From the NCBI GenBank assembly GCA_021805485.1, contig JAJZFF010000429.1, positions 1 through 19,044 on the forward strand: a stretch of 19,044 bases of DNA, read 5' to 3'. The notes below the pieces were generated by a model that was not told the origin of the DNA, did not search any database, and worked only from the letters and a program-made list of their open reading frames with translations. The position numbers were made by a program, and so were the translations under genes. Shown in pieces: positions 1 through 10,005 of this stretch; position 1 is the first letter of the stretch, and every line of letters begins with the position of its first letter. This stretch comes from Pseudomonadota bacterium. Its GTDB lineage: Bacteria > Pseudomonadota > Alphaproteobacteria > Acetobacterales > Acetobacteraceae.

Positions 1-345
1 CGCCAGCAGCGTATCGAGCGGGCGCTTGTAGAGATGGCGGATAAGCGCCCATTCCACCGCCATCCCGAGCAGGCCGGAGGCGCAGAAGGCGAGGATGATG
101 GCGAGGAAGAAGTAGAACGCGAAGGCGCTGGGCAGATAGGCGGCGAACAGGCGCGAACAGAGGTAGGTGACGTAGGCGCCGAGGATCATGAACTCCCCAT
201 GCGCCATGTTGATCACGCCCATCTGGCCGAAGATGATCGCGAGCCCGAGCGCCATCAGCACGAACACCGAGAACAGCACCAGGCCCGCAAAGCCCTGCAT
301 GGCCAGGATGGAGCCGAGATCGCCGAAAGAGTAGCCCATGAACAT
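1..345 (-). CDS. urtB: Urea ABC transporter permease UrtB, N-terminal part (cut by window edge)
   Basis: Inner-membrane permease of a urea-type ABC importer of the branched-chain amino acid (HAAT) family. The visible 115 codons begin MFMGYSFGDLGS and contain the hydrophobic stretch FAGLVLFSVFVLMALGLAII followed by FGQMGVINMAHGEFMILGAY, the conserved start of UrtB/LivH permeases (NMAHGEF is typical of UrtB). The ATG at 345 has GGAG about nine bases upstream; an in-frame ATG two codons later (339) is a weaker choice. It lies 90 bp downstream of urtA in the same direction, the usual urtAB order. The remainder, and presumably urtC, urtD and urtE, lie beyond the left edge. What is seen is the family motif and the gene order; urea as substrate is inferred from UrtA and UrtB similarity. 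Confidence 0.88.
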   Translation of the reverse strand, partial: MFMGYSFGDLGSILAMQGFAGLVLFSVFVLMALGLAIIFGQMGVINMAHGEFMILGAYVTYLCSRLFAAYLPSAFAFYFFLAIILAFCASGLLGMAVEWALIRHLYKRPLDTLLA

Positions 346-383
346 GTCCGTTCTCCGTGCACGGGGCGGGCCGGAAAGGGAGT

Positions 384-409
384 CCGGTCCGCCACGCGCG
401 GCGGACCGG
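384..409 (-). promoter_or_regulatory. Hairpin between urtA and urtB
   Basis: A perfect 10-bp inverted repeat (CCGGTCCGCC at 384-393, GGCGGACCGG at 400-409) with a 6-base loop lies in the 90-bp gap between the urtA stop and the urtB start. There is no clear run of U after it, so it is more likely an attenuator or an mRNA-protecting stem than a full terminator. Such stems often keep a binding-protein message more abundant than the permease message; that role is inferred. Confidence 0.65.
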
Positions 410-435
410 TGCTGTCGCCTACACGCCGCCCATCC

Positions 436-1713
436 TCACTGGTAGCCGACCGGGAACGGATTCGGTTCCATCAGGCCGGCGGTCTCGTAGATCACGTCGT
501 ACTGCCCGTCGGTGCGGGCACGGCCGACGCGCGTCTTGCTCCAGAGGTGATGGTTGGGATGGATGCGCACATAGCCCTCCGGCGCGCCCTTGAACTCGAC
601 CCCCGGCGAGGCGGCCGCGATCTTGTCGATGTCGAAGCTCTGCGCCTTCTCCGCCGTCAGCTTCCACAGCCACGGGCCGAGATAGGCCGCCTGCGTGACA
701 TCGCCGATGACGCTCTTCTCGCCCCACATCTGCTTGAAGGCGGGAACGAACTTGGCGTTGTTGGGGTTCTGCAGCGACTGGAAATATTTCATGCACGCAT
801 AGGCGCCGGCGATGTTCTCGCCGCCGATGCCGAGAATCTCGTCCTCGGTGACCGAGATCGTCATCAGGGTCTGCTTGCTGAGATCGATGCCGGCGGCCTT
901 GAGCTGCTTGTAGAAGGCGACGTTCGAGCCGCCGACGATGATGGCGTAGATCACGTCCGGCTTGACGAGCTTCATCTTGTTGATGACGGAGTTGAACTGC
1001 GTGTGGCCGAGCGGGAAGTAGTCCTCGCCCACCACGCGCGTGCCCTTCATGTGGTTCTCGATGTGCTTGCGCGCGATCTTGTTGGAGGTGCGCGGCCAGA
1101 TGTAGTCGGAGCCGAGCAGGTAGAAGGTCTTGGCGCCCTTCTCCTTCGTCACCCAGTCGAGCCCGGCGATGATCTGCTGCGTCGCTTCCTGGCCGGTGTA
1201 GATGACGTTCTTGGACTGCTCCAGCCCCTCGTAGAAGGTCGGGTAATAGAGCATGCCGTTGTATTGCTCGAACACCGGCAGCACCGCCTTGCGCGAGGCC
1301 GAGGTCCAGCAGCCGAACACCGCGGCGCATTTGTCCTTCACCAGCAGCTTCTTCGCCTTCTCGGCGAAGGTCGGCCAGTCGGAGGCGCCGTCTTCCTGGA
1401 TGAAGTTGATCTTGCGCCCGAGCACGCCGCCCTCGGCGTTGATCTGCGCGATCGCCAGCTTCTCCGCTTCCACCGAGCCGGTCTCGCTGATCGCCATGGT
1501 GCCGGAAATGGAGTGGAGGATGCCGACGGTGACGGCGTCGTCGGTGACCGCGAGGCCGGTGCTGTTCACCGCGGCGGTGGCCGGCCCGGCGGCGCGTGCC
1601 GCGTGGGGCAGAAGCGGCGGCACCAGCGCCGCGGCGGGCAGGGCGGCCATGCCCTGCAGCAGCCGGCGGCGCAGCGCGGACGAAGGCGGCGGATCGATCT
1701 TGTCCAGAGCCAT
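436..1713 (-). CDS. urtA: Urea ABC transporter substrate-binding protein UrtA
   Basis: Periplasmic binding protein (425 aa) that delivers urea, or possibly short-chain amides, to the UrtBC permease. The N-terminus SALRRRLLQGMAALPAAAL is a twin-arginine-like signal, with a probable cleavage after AARA near residue 40. The mature protein has the two-lobe type I periplasmic fold of the UrtA group: VTVGILHSISGTMAISETGS at its start, INAEGGVLGRKI, VFGCWTSASRKAVLPVFEQY, YTGQEATQQIIAGLDW, and the C-terminal VRIHPNHHLWSKTRVGRA typical of UrtA. The ATG at 1713 is chosen because GAGGAGG lies eight bases upstream and it sets the signal peptide correctly; the frame is open further up to 1896 but that part is the control region. 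It is first in the operon, with urtB behind a hairpin. Length is normal for the family. Confidence 0.93.
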   Translation of the reverse strand: MALDKIDPPPSSALRRRLLQGMAALPAAALVPPLLPHAARAAGPATAAVNSTGLAVTDDAVTVGILHSISGTMAISETGSVEAEKLAIAQINAEGGVLGRKINFIQEDGASDWPTFAEKAKKLLVKDKCAAVFGCWTSASRKAVLPVFEQYNGMLYYPTFYEGLEQSKNVIYTGQEATQQIIAGLDWVTKEKGAKTFYLLGSDYIWPRTSNKIARKHIENHMKGTRVVGEDYFPLGHTQFNSVINKMKLVKPDVIYAIIVGGSNVAFYKQLKAAGIDLSKQTLMTISVTEDEILGIGGENIAGAYACMKYFQSLQNPNNAKFVPAFKQMWGEKSVIGDVTQAAYLGPWLWKLTAEKAQSFDIDKIAAASPGVEFKGAPEGYVRIHPNHHLWSKTRVGRARTDGQYDVIYETAGLMEPNPFPVGYQ

Positions 1714-1743
1714 GCAACGACCTCCTCGCTCGGGCGGCGGCGG

Positions 1744-1777
1744 GATGCTGCATTCGCCCGATATGCAGTGCAGCATC
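1744..1777. repeat. 9-bp inverted repeat upstream of urtA
   Basis: GATGCTGCA (1744-1752) and TGCAGCATC (1769-1777) form a perfect inverted repeat with a 16-base spacer, ending 31 bp upstream of the urtA start codon. It would lie in the urtA leader or core promoter, so it could be an operator or a leader hairpin. Function is inferred from position only. Confidence 0.5.
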
Positions 1778-1799
1778 GGGTCGCTTGGAGGACGCGGAA

Positions 1800-1817
1800 A
1801 TACGTCGAATGACGTAT
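1800..1817. promoter_or_regulatory. 18-bp palindromic operator candidate
   Basis: ATACGTC-GAAT-GACGTAT is a perfect 7+7 dyad with a 4-base centre, in the middle of the divergent region, 87 bp from the urtA start and 139 bp from the preferred kinase start. Two-fold symmetry of this size suits a dimeric LuxR/NarL-type regulator, and one is encoded at 5351-6253 behind the kinase. The pairing is inferred. Confidence 0.55.
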
Positions 1818-1837
1818 GCCGCACCGCAATATGCCGC
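1815..1837. repeat. Direct repeat TATGCCGC at 15-bp period
   Basis: TATGCCGC occurs at 1815-1822 and again at 1830-1837, the first copy overlapping the right arm of the 18-bp dyad. The period is about one and a half helical turns. It may be a second binding element of the divergent promoter; no protein can be assigned. Confidence 0.35.
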
Positions 1838-1955
1838 TTGACGCGCGCAGCGCGCGGGCACCAGGATGTGGAATGAAATCGGGGCGTGATCCGCAATGCG
1901 CCGGCCTCGGGCCGGGCGCTCGCCGGCGCGAGGCCGATGGTATGGATGGCGGCGC

Positions 1956-5350
<3,395 letters not shown>

Positions 5351-5354
<4 letters not shown>

Positions 5355-6253
5355 GCGGGGCGGCGCGCAGCATCGTCCTGGTCGTGGACGATTCCCCCGG
5401 CACGCTCGGCCTGCTCAACGACGCGCTGGACGAGGCTGGCTACACCGTGCTCGTCGCCCAGTCCGGGCGCGCCGCGCTCGACGTGGCGGCGCGGGCGACG
5501 CCGGACATCATCCTCATGGACGCGCTGATGCCGGCCATGGACGGGTTCGAGACCTGCCGCCGGCTGAAGCAGCGCCCCGGCCTGGCGGCGGTGCCGATCA
5601 TCTTCATGACGGCGCTGACCGAGACCGAGCATGTGCTGAAGGCGCTGGAGGCCGGCGGCGTCGACTACGTGACCAAGCCGGTGGCGCCGGCCGAGGTGGT
5701 GGCGCGCGTCGGCGTGCATCTGGCCAATGCGCGCCTGACGCTGAGCGCGCATCGGGCGCTGGACGTCGCCGGCCGCTTCCTGCTGGCGATCGACCCGGCG
5801 GGGCAGGTGGTGTGGAGCACGCCGCAGGCGGCGGCGCTGCTGGAGCCCGAAGGCGCCGCGCTGCCGGCGGAGCTGGTGGCGTGGAGCCTGCGCTGCGGCA
5901 CCGAGGCGGGGACGCAGGCCCGCCGGCGCATCGTGCTCGGCGGGCGGGCGCTGGAGCTCGCCTATGTCGGCCGCGTCGCCGAGGACGAGATCCTGCTCCG
6001 GGTTTCCGCCGCCGCCGCGACCGACGAGGCCGAGGAGGCGGCCCGGCTGAAGGAGCATCTCGGGCTCACGGCGCGCGAGGCGGAAGTGCTGCTGTGGCTG
6101 GCGCGGGGCAAGGCGAACCGGGACATCGCCGCGATTCTCGGCCTCAGCCCGCGCACCGTGAACAAGCACCTCGAATCGATCTACGACAAGCTCGGCATCG
6201 AGAACCGCGCCAGCGCCGCGGCGCTGGTGGTGCGGGCCCTGCAGGGCGGCTGA
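5351..6253 (+). CDS. Response regulator, receiver plus LuxR-type DNA-binding domain
   Basis: Cytoplasmic transcription regulator of 300 aa, the likely output of the NCS1-kinase. Residues 7-125 are a canonical receiver: acidic pair D13-D14, acceptor D57 in ILMDALMP, switch T87 and K109 in VTKP. Residues 130-225 form a PAS-like middle segment (FLLAIDPAGQVVWSTPQAAA). Residues 235-300 are a LuxR/NarL-type helix-turn-helix (LTAREAEVLLWLARGKANRD, then LSPRTVNKHLESIYDKLGI). The ATG overlaps the kinase stop in ATGA, so translation is coupled. Possible targets are the divergent urt promoter dyad at 1800-1817 and its own operon; this is inferred. The middle segment sets it apart from plain FixJ/NarL regulators of about 210 aa. 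The gene converges on the fixK-type gene with only 15 bp between them. Confidence 0.9.
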
Positions 6254-6268
6254 GGCCGGCCGGTCTCG

Positions 6269-6982
6269 TCAGACCCGATCCTCGCTGAGCGCGCGCAGGC
6301 GGCTGCGGTCGAGGACGCGCAGATTATGGGCGTCCGCCAGGGCGATGGCGCCTTCGCGCCGCAGCGCGCCGAGCACGCGGCTGACGGTCTCGACGGTGAG
6401 GCCGAGATGGTCGGCGATGTCGTAGCGCGACATCGGCAGCATCAGCACGCCGGCGTTGGCCAGCGTGGTGCGCTGGCACATTTCGAGCAGGAAGGAGGCG
6501 ACGCGCTCCTGGGCCGTCTTGCGCCCGAGCATGACGATGCAGTTCTGCGCCGCGACCAGCCGGTTGAGCGTCATGCGCTCGACCAGCCGCGCCACGCGCC
6601 CGCCCTGGCGGACCGCCTCCTCGAGCTGGCGGCGGGGATAGCAGACCAGGGTCGTCGCGGTGATCGCCTCGGCGCTGAAGCCGTGATTGGCCAGCCCATC
6701 GAGCCCGAACGTGTCGCCGGCGACGGAGAATTCGACGATCTGGCGCCGCCCGTCGGCCATCACCTTGCAGATGCGCACGGCGCCGGAGACCACGCGGTAG
6801 AGATGGTCCATGGCGCTGCCCTCGGCGTAGATCTCAGCGCCGCGGGCGAAGGAGCAGATGCGGCCGGGCAGATGCAGCGCATCGTCGCTCGCGGCGCCGT
6901 CTCCGGCCATGGCGCCCGTCATCCGCCCCGGCTCCCGCCGGTTGGCAACCACTTGGCCCTGGGGCTCGAGCAGCGCTTGCAT
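6269..6982 (-). CDS. fixK: FixK-type Crp/Fnr transcription regulator
   Basis: Regulator of 237 aa. Residues 36-125 are a cyclic-nucleotide-type beta barrel (GRICSFARGAEIYAEGSAMD), followed by the dimer helix (about 128-170) and a winged helix whose recognition helix carries E198-T-V-S-R202, the E..SR signature that reads TTGAT half-sites. It lacks the N-terminal cysteine set of Fnr, so it should not hold an Fe-S cluster, as in FixK. The ATG at 6982 is preceded by AAGGGAAGGGA; a GTG 13 codons upstream (7021) is also in frame but has no better site. It is last of a fixL-fixJ-receiver-fixK row. TACGTAG and TTTCCGTA motifs 80-100 bp upstream suggest FixJ activation. The TTGAT-N4-GTCAA boxes at 9936 and 14405 are probable targets. 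Confidence 0.88.
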   Translation of the reverse strand: MQALLEPQGQVVANRREPGRMTGAMAGDGAASDDALHLPGRICSFARGAEIYAEGSAMDHLYRVVSGAVRICKVMADGRRQIVEFSVAGDTFGLDGLANHGFSAEAITATTLVCYPRRQLEEAVRQGGRVARLVERMTLNRLVAAQNCIVMLGRKTAQERVASFLLEMCQRTTLANAGVLMLPMSRYDIADHLGLTVETVSRVLGALRREGAIALADAHNLRVLDRSRLRALSEDRV

Positions 6983-7062
6983 GATCTGATCCCTTCCCTT
7001 CACCTCGTCTCCGAGCCCCACTAGACGCCGGCCAGCGGCCGGGCGAAATCAGGGATGTGCCG

Positions 7063-7080
7063 TACGGAAAGCTACGTAAG
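7063..7080 (-). promoter_or_regulatory. FixJ-like binding site upstream of fixK
   Basis: On the minus strand this reads CTTACGTAG followed by CTTTCCGTA. TACGTAG matches seven of eight positions of the FixJ consensus I recall from Sinorhizobium (GTAMGTAG). It lies 81-98 bp upstream of the fixK start and overlaps the stop codon of the preceding receiver gene. TTTCCGTA recurs upstream of that receiver gene at 7684-7691. Assignment to FixJ is inferred. Confidence 0.5.
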
Positions 7081-7533
7081 CGGCGGCGTCGCATGCGCCT
7101 CGATGGCCGCGGCCACGACGCCGAGCAGTTGCTCGGGCGGGAACGGCTTCTCGAGGACGTGGAAAATCTCGGGATTGCCCGGCAGCGGCGGTGGCCGCTT
7201 CAGGGTGCGGGCCATCACCACCACCGGAATGCGCCGCCCGCTGCGGCACAGCGCGGCGATGGCCTTGCCGACCACCTCGCCCTGGCGATGCGGATCCAGA
7301 ATGATACACCCGATATCGGCCGCCCAGCCCTGGGCCAGATACTCCTCGCAGCGCGCGAAGCTCTGGGTGCGGTAGCCGTAGGCATCGAGCAGCGCGGCCA
7401 GGGCGTCGCGCACGGCGGCGTCATCGTCGATGATGCAGATGCCGCAACAGGCGCAGCCCTCGGCTTCGCACAGCATGGTCCACGCACCACTCGCCGCGCC
7501 GGCGGTCTCGGTCTTGTCCGTGATCATGTCCAT
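7072..7533 (-). CDS. Receiver-only protein with cysteine-rich N-terminus
   Basis: Single-domain response regulator of about 153 aa with no output domain. The receiver runs from residue 32 to 146: acidic D36-D37-D38, probable acceptor D80 in IILDPHRQ, and K129 in LEKPF. The usual switch Thr/Ser is replaced (VVVMA, A108), and the MPxxDG loop after the acceptor is absent. Just before the receiver are five cysteines in twelve residues (C22, C27, C29, C30, C33), which could bind a metal or act as a redox switch. It sits between fixJ and fixK; as I recall, Bradyrhizobium has a FixJ-dependent receiver gene in the same slot. It may be a phosphate sink or a feedback partner of FixL/FixJ. The start is uncertain: GTG 7560, ATG 7533 and ATG 7527 are in frame, none with a strong ribosome site. 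Confidence 0.78.
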   Translation of the reverse strand: MDMITDKTETAGAASGAWTMLCEAEGCACCGICIIDDDAAVRDALAALLDAYGYRTQSFARCEEYLAQGWAADIGCIILDPHRQGEVVGKAIAALCRSGRRIPVVVMARTLKRPPPLPGNPEIFHVLEKPFPPEQLLGVVAAAIEAHATPPLT

Positions 7534-7723
7534 CGGCCACACCAACCCATCCGGGTCCACGCGAATTCATCGGTCCACGCAAACGTGTCGGGGAGTGGGC
7601 GACGGCCCGTGGCCACCGCAACGCGTCATCGTAACCCGCCACCGGCCCAACCAAGGGTAGGACCGGGCCCAGCCGCAGCGAAATACGGAAATACCCCTAT
7701 GCGACCGCGTGGGGCGCGCGCCG
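7534..7723 (-). promoter_or_regulatory. Leader/promoter region of the receiver gene
   Basis: A 190-bp gap between the fixJ stop and the receiver-gene start, the largest break in the minus-strand row, so it probably holds a separate promoter. On the minus strand it carries GGGGTATTTCCGTATTTC (7682-7699); its TTTCCGTA core (7684-7691) is identical to the one before fixK. No FixK box and no clear terminator are seen. Confidence 0.4.
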
Positions 7724-8344
7724 CTATCGCGCCTTCGGCTCGATGCCGGCGGCGAGGCCGAGGCGGACCAGTTCGGAGAGGCTGCGCGCGCCGCTCTTTT
7801 CCATCACCCGGGCGCGATGGATCTCGACGGTGCGCGGGCTGATGCCGAGATCGAAGGCGATGGTCTTGTTCGGCAGTCCGGCCATCAGCCCTTCCAGCAC
7901 CTCGCGCTCGCGCGGCGTGAGGCTGGCCAGACGCGCGCCGGCGCGCTCGCTCGCGTCCTCGCGCTCTGCCGCCTCGCGCGCGTGGCCGGCGCAGGCCTCG
8001 CGCAGGCTGGCGAGGATCTGGTCCTGGTCGAACGGCTTCTCGATGAAGTCGATGGCGCCGGCCTTCATCGCGCGCACCGCCAGCGGCACGTCGCCATGGC
8101 CGGTGATGACGATCACCGGCAGGCGCGCGCCCTGCTCGCGCAGCCGGTCGAGCACCGTGATCCCGTCCATCTCCGGCATGCGGATATCGAGAAGAATGCA
8201 GCCGCAGGCTGGAATATCGGCGAGCAGCGCGGCGCCGGAGGCGTGCCCGCGCACCTGGTAGCCGGCGGTCTCCAGCAGCACCTGGAGGGAATCGCGCACG
8301 GCGTCGTCGTCATCGACGACGATGACGAGGTCATTCGGCGTCAA
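7724..8344 (-). CDS. fixJ: Response regulator FixJ
   Basis: Transcription activator of 206 aa, the partner of FixL. Residues 5-122 form a complete receiver (D11-D14, acceptor D53 in [13 protein letters not shown]81 in VITGHGD, K103 in IEKPF). Residues 140-200 form a LuxR-type helix-turn-helix ([20 protein letters not shown], then [17 protein letters not shown]). The length matches the FixJ family. The start is TTG at 8344, chosen because AGGAGG stands six bases before it and the protein then begins [14 protein letters not shown]; no in-frame ATG lies near. It overlaps the fixL end by 14 bases, so the two are translationally coupled. Likely targets are the fixK and receiver-gene promoters just downstream, judged by motif and by family knowledge. 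Confidence 0.92.
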   Translation of the reverse strand: MTPNDLVIVVDDDDAVRDSLQVLLETAGYQVRGHASGAALLADIPACGCILLDIRMPEMDGITVLDRLREQGARLPVIVITGHGDVPLAVRAMKAGAIDFIEKPFDQDQILASLREACAGHAREAAEREDASERAGARLASLTPREREVLEGLMAGLPNKTIAFDLGISPRTVEIHRARVMEKSGARSLSELVRLGLAAGIEPKAR

Positions 8345-9830
8345 GGTCGGCCTCCTGCGCCAGCGGCAGCGTGAACCCGACCGCCATGCCGCGCTGCGGC
8401 ACCGAACTGATCTGCAACTGGCCGCCATGGCTCTCGATGATCTCGCGGCAGATCGAGAGCCCGAGGCCCATGCCCTGCTTCTTGGTCGAGACGAACGGGC
8501 GGAACAATTGCGCTGCGATCTCCGGCGCCAGGCCGGGACCGGTATCGGCGACTTCGACATGGGCCATGCGATGCGCCCCGTCGAGCCGGGTGGTGAGGGT
8601 GATCTCGCGCGTGTCGCAGCCCTGCAGCGCCTCCATCGCGTTGCGCACGAGATTGAGCACGACCTGATGGATCTGCACCTTGTCGGCCAGCACCGACGGC
8701 AGGTCGGGGGTGAGGTTGAACCGCACCTGCACGCCATATTCGCGCGAGCCGATCAGCGCCAGCGCGCTGGCGTCCTGCACCATCTTGTTGAGATCCTCGC
8801 CCCGGCGCTCGGTCTCGCCACGGGTGACGAACTCGCGCATGTGGCGGATCACCGTCCCGGCGCGGCTGGCCTGCGCCGCCGCCTTCTCGATCGCGTCGGC
8901 GACGCGCTGCATCGCATCGGGGCGGCCGCTGTCGAGCAATTGGCGCGCCGCCTGCACGTAGTTGGCGATGGCGGTGAGCGGCTGGTTGATCTCGTGTGCC
9001 AGCGTCGATGCCATGCGGCCCATCGTCGTCAGGCGCGAGGCGTGGAGCAGGGCGGCCTGGAGGTCCTGCAGCCGGGTCTCGGTGCGCTGCATTTCCGTCA
9101 GATCGCGCACGAAGCCGGTGAACAGCCGCCGTCCGCCGGGGAACATCTCGCCGACATGCAGCTCGATCGGGAAGGTGGTGCCGTCGGCGCGCTGCCCGAC
9201 CACGACGCGGCCGATGCCGATGATGCGCCGCTCGCCGGTGGCGAGATAGCGCGCCAGGAACCCGTCATGGCTCTTGCGATAGGGCTCCGGCATCAGCACG
9301 CTGACATTCTGGCCGACGATCTCGGCCTGCGTGTAGCCGAACAGTTTCTCGGCCGCGCCGCTGAAGGATTCGATGGCGCCGCGCTCGTCGATGACGATGA
9401 CGGCGTCCGGCACGGTGGCGAGGATCGAGCGCAGCCGCTCCTCGCGTTCGGTCAGCGCCGCCTCGGCGGGATTGCGGTCGGTGATGTCGCGCAGAATGCC
9501 GATGAAGGAGGGCTCGCCGTCCTGGCCGAGCTCGCCGATCGCGATCTCGATCGGGAACAGCGTGCCGTCGCGCCGGCGCGCCACCACCTCGCGGCTGGTG
9601 CCGATGACGTGGCGCTCGCGGTTCTCGAGATAGCGGCGCATGAAGTGCTGGTGCTGCGCGGCGTCGGGCTCGGCCATCAGCAGGCCGATATTGCGCCCGA
9701 GCATTTCCTCCGTGGCGTAGCCGAACATCCGCCGCACGGTGGCGTTGACGAGGTGGATTGTGCCGCGGGAGTCGGTGACGACGATGCCATCGAACGCCGC
9801 GTCCCGCACCGCGCGGTGCATCGCCTCCAC
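8331..9830 (-). CDS. fixL: Oxygen-sensing histidine kinase FixL with two PAS domains
   Basis: Soluble haem sensor kinase of 499 aa; no membrane segments are seen. PAS 1 covers residues 5-118 and PAS 2 residues 130-246. PAS 2 has the FixL haem pocket: H188 (PYRKSHDGF), the proximal ligand, and R208 (IIGIGR), matching Bradyrhizobium H200 and R220. PAS 1 also keeps His at the aligned place (H60, AAQHQHF) and Arg (R80, IGTSR). The kinase has H279 in [29 protein letters not shown] and [13 protein letters not shown], of the FixL/DctB class. The GTG at 9830 has AGGAGG eight to nine bases before it; ATG 9821, three codons later, is the alternative. It should autophosphorylate when O2 is absent and pass phosphate to FixJ, which overlaps its 3' end. 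Confidence 0.92.
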   Translation of the reverse strand: MEAMHRAVRDAAFDGIVVTDSRGTIHLVNATVRRMFGYATEEMLGRNIGLLMAEPDAAQHQHFMRRYLENRERHVIGTSREVVARRRDGTLFPIEIAIGELGQDGEPSFIGILRDITDRNPAEAALTEREERLRSILATVPDAVIVIDERGAIESFSGAAEKLFGYTQAEIVGQNVSVLMPEPYRKSHDGFLARYLATGERRIIGIGRVVVGQRADGTTFPIELHVGEMFPGGRRLFTGFVRDLTEMQRTETRLQDLQAALLHASRLTTMGRMASTLAHEINQPLTAIANYVQAARQLLDSGRPDAMQRVADAIEKAAAQASRAGTVIRHMREFVTRGETERRGEDLNKMVQDASALALIGSREYGVQVRFNLTPDLPSVLADKVQIHQVVLNLVRNAMEALQGCDTREITLTTRLDGAHRMAHVEVADTGPGLAPEIAAQLFRPFVSTKKQGMGLGLSICREIIESHGGQLQISSVPQRGMAVGFTLPLAQEADLDAE

Positions 9831-9850
9831 GCCGTCCCCCTCCTCTCCGT

Positions 9851-9905
9851 GCGCCCTTGCACGCAACCCAGATGTAACAACTTCCGGGTTGAGGGCAAGG
9901 GGCGC
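9851..9905. repeat. Imperfect dyad in the fixL leader
   Basis: Outer arms GCGCCCTTGC (9851-9860) and GCAAGGGGCGC (9895-9905) pair with one bulged G; inner arms AACCC (9865-9869) and GGGTT (9886-9890) pair across a symmetric 4-base internal loop. It begins 20 bp upstream of the fixL start and ends 30 bp before the FixK box. It could be a leader hairpin of fixL or an operator. Confidence 0.45.
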
Positions 9906-9935
9906 GCGGTCTACGACCGAGGCTCGCCAGGTTGG

Positions 9936-9949
9936 TTGATCTGCGTCAA
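9936..9949 (+). promoter_or_regulatory. FixK/Fnr box upstream of PHA synthase
   Basis: TTGAT-CTGC-GTCAA matches the FixK/Fnr consensus (TTGAT-N4-ATCAA) at nine of ten fixed positions. Its centre is 9942.5; a class II start about 41.5 bp on would be near 9984, leaving the ribosome site (AAGGAAGGAG, about 9990-9999) and the ATG at 10006 on a short leader. The box is 106 bp from the fixL start, so it might also affect fixL. Confidence 0.85.
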
Positions 9950-10005
9950 GGCCCGTCCGCCATGCCGCGCGCATGGGGTGGCGGCGCCAAGGAAGGAGTC
10001 CCGCC

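Larger units (their letters stand above)
1714..1955. promoter_or_regulatory. Divergent control region between urtA and the NCS1-kinase gene
   Basis: About 240 bp separate the two divergent starts and should hold both promoters. It contains a 9-bp inverted repeat, an 18-bp dyad and a direct repeat (listed separately). A plus-strand TTGACG at 1838-1843 is a possible -35 element but no convincing -10 follows at 17 bp. I see no FixK box and no -24/-12 sigma-54 element here. Confidence 0.6.

Noticed and set aside
34..1812. 592-codon plus-strand open frame across urtB-urtA
   Set aside because: It is antisense to well-recognised urt genes, is rich in Arg/His/Glu/Gly/Asp and has no family motif; typical of the open antisense frames in GC-rich DNA.
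1838..1866. TTGACG as the -35 of the NCS1-kinase promoter
   Set aside because: No acceptable -10 at 16-18 bp; kept only as a remark in the divergent region.
1714..1955. Sigma-54 promoter for the nitrogen-related urt operon
   Set aside because: I looked for GG-N10-GC elements of the TGGCAC-N5-TTGC kind on both strands and saw no convincing match.
6254..6276. GGTCT-CGTC-AGACC hairpin between the two convergent genes
   Set aside because: Only 5 bp with no U run on either strand, and it overlaps the fixK stop codon; too weak to call a bidirectional terminator.
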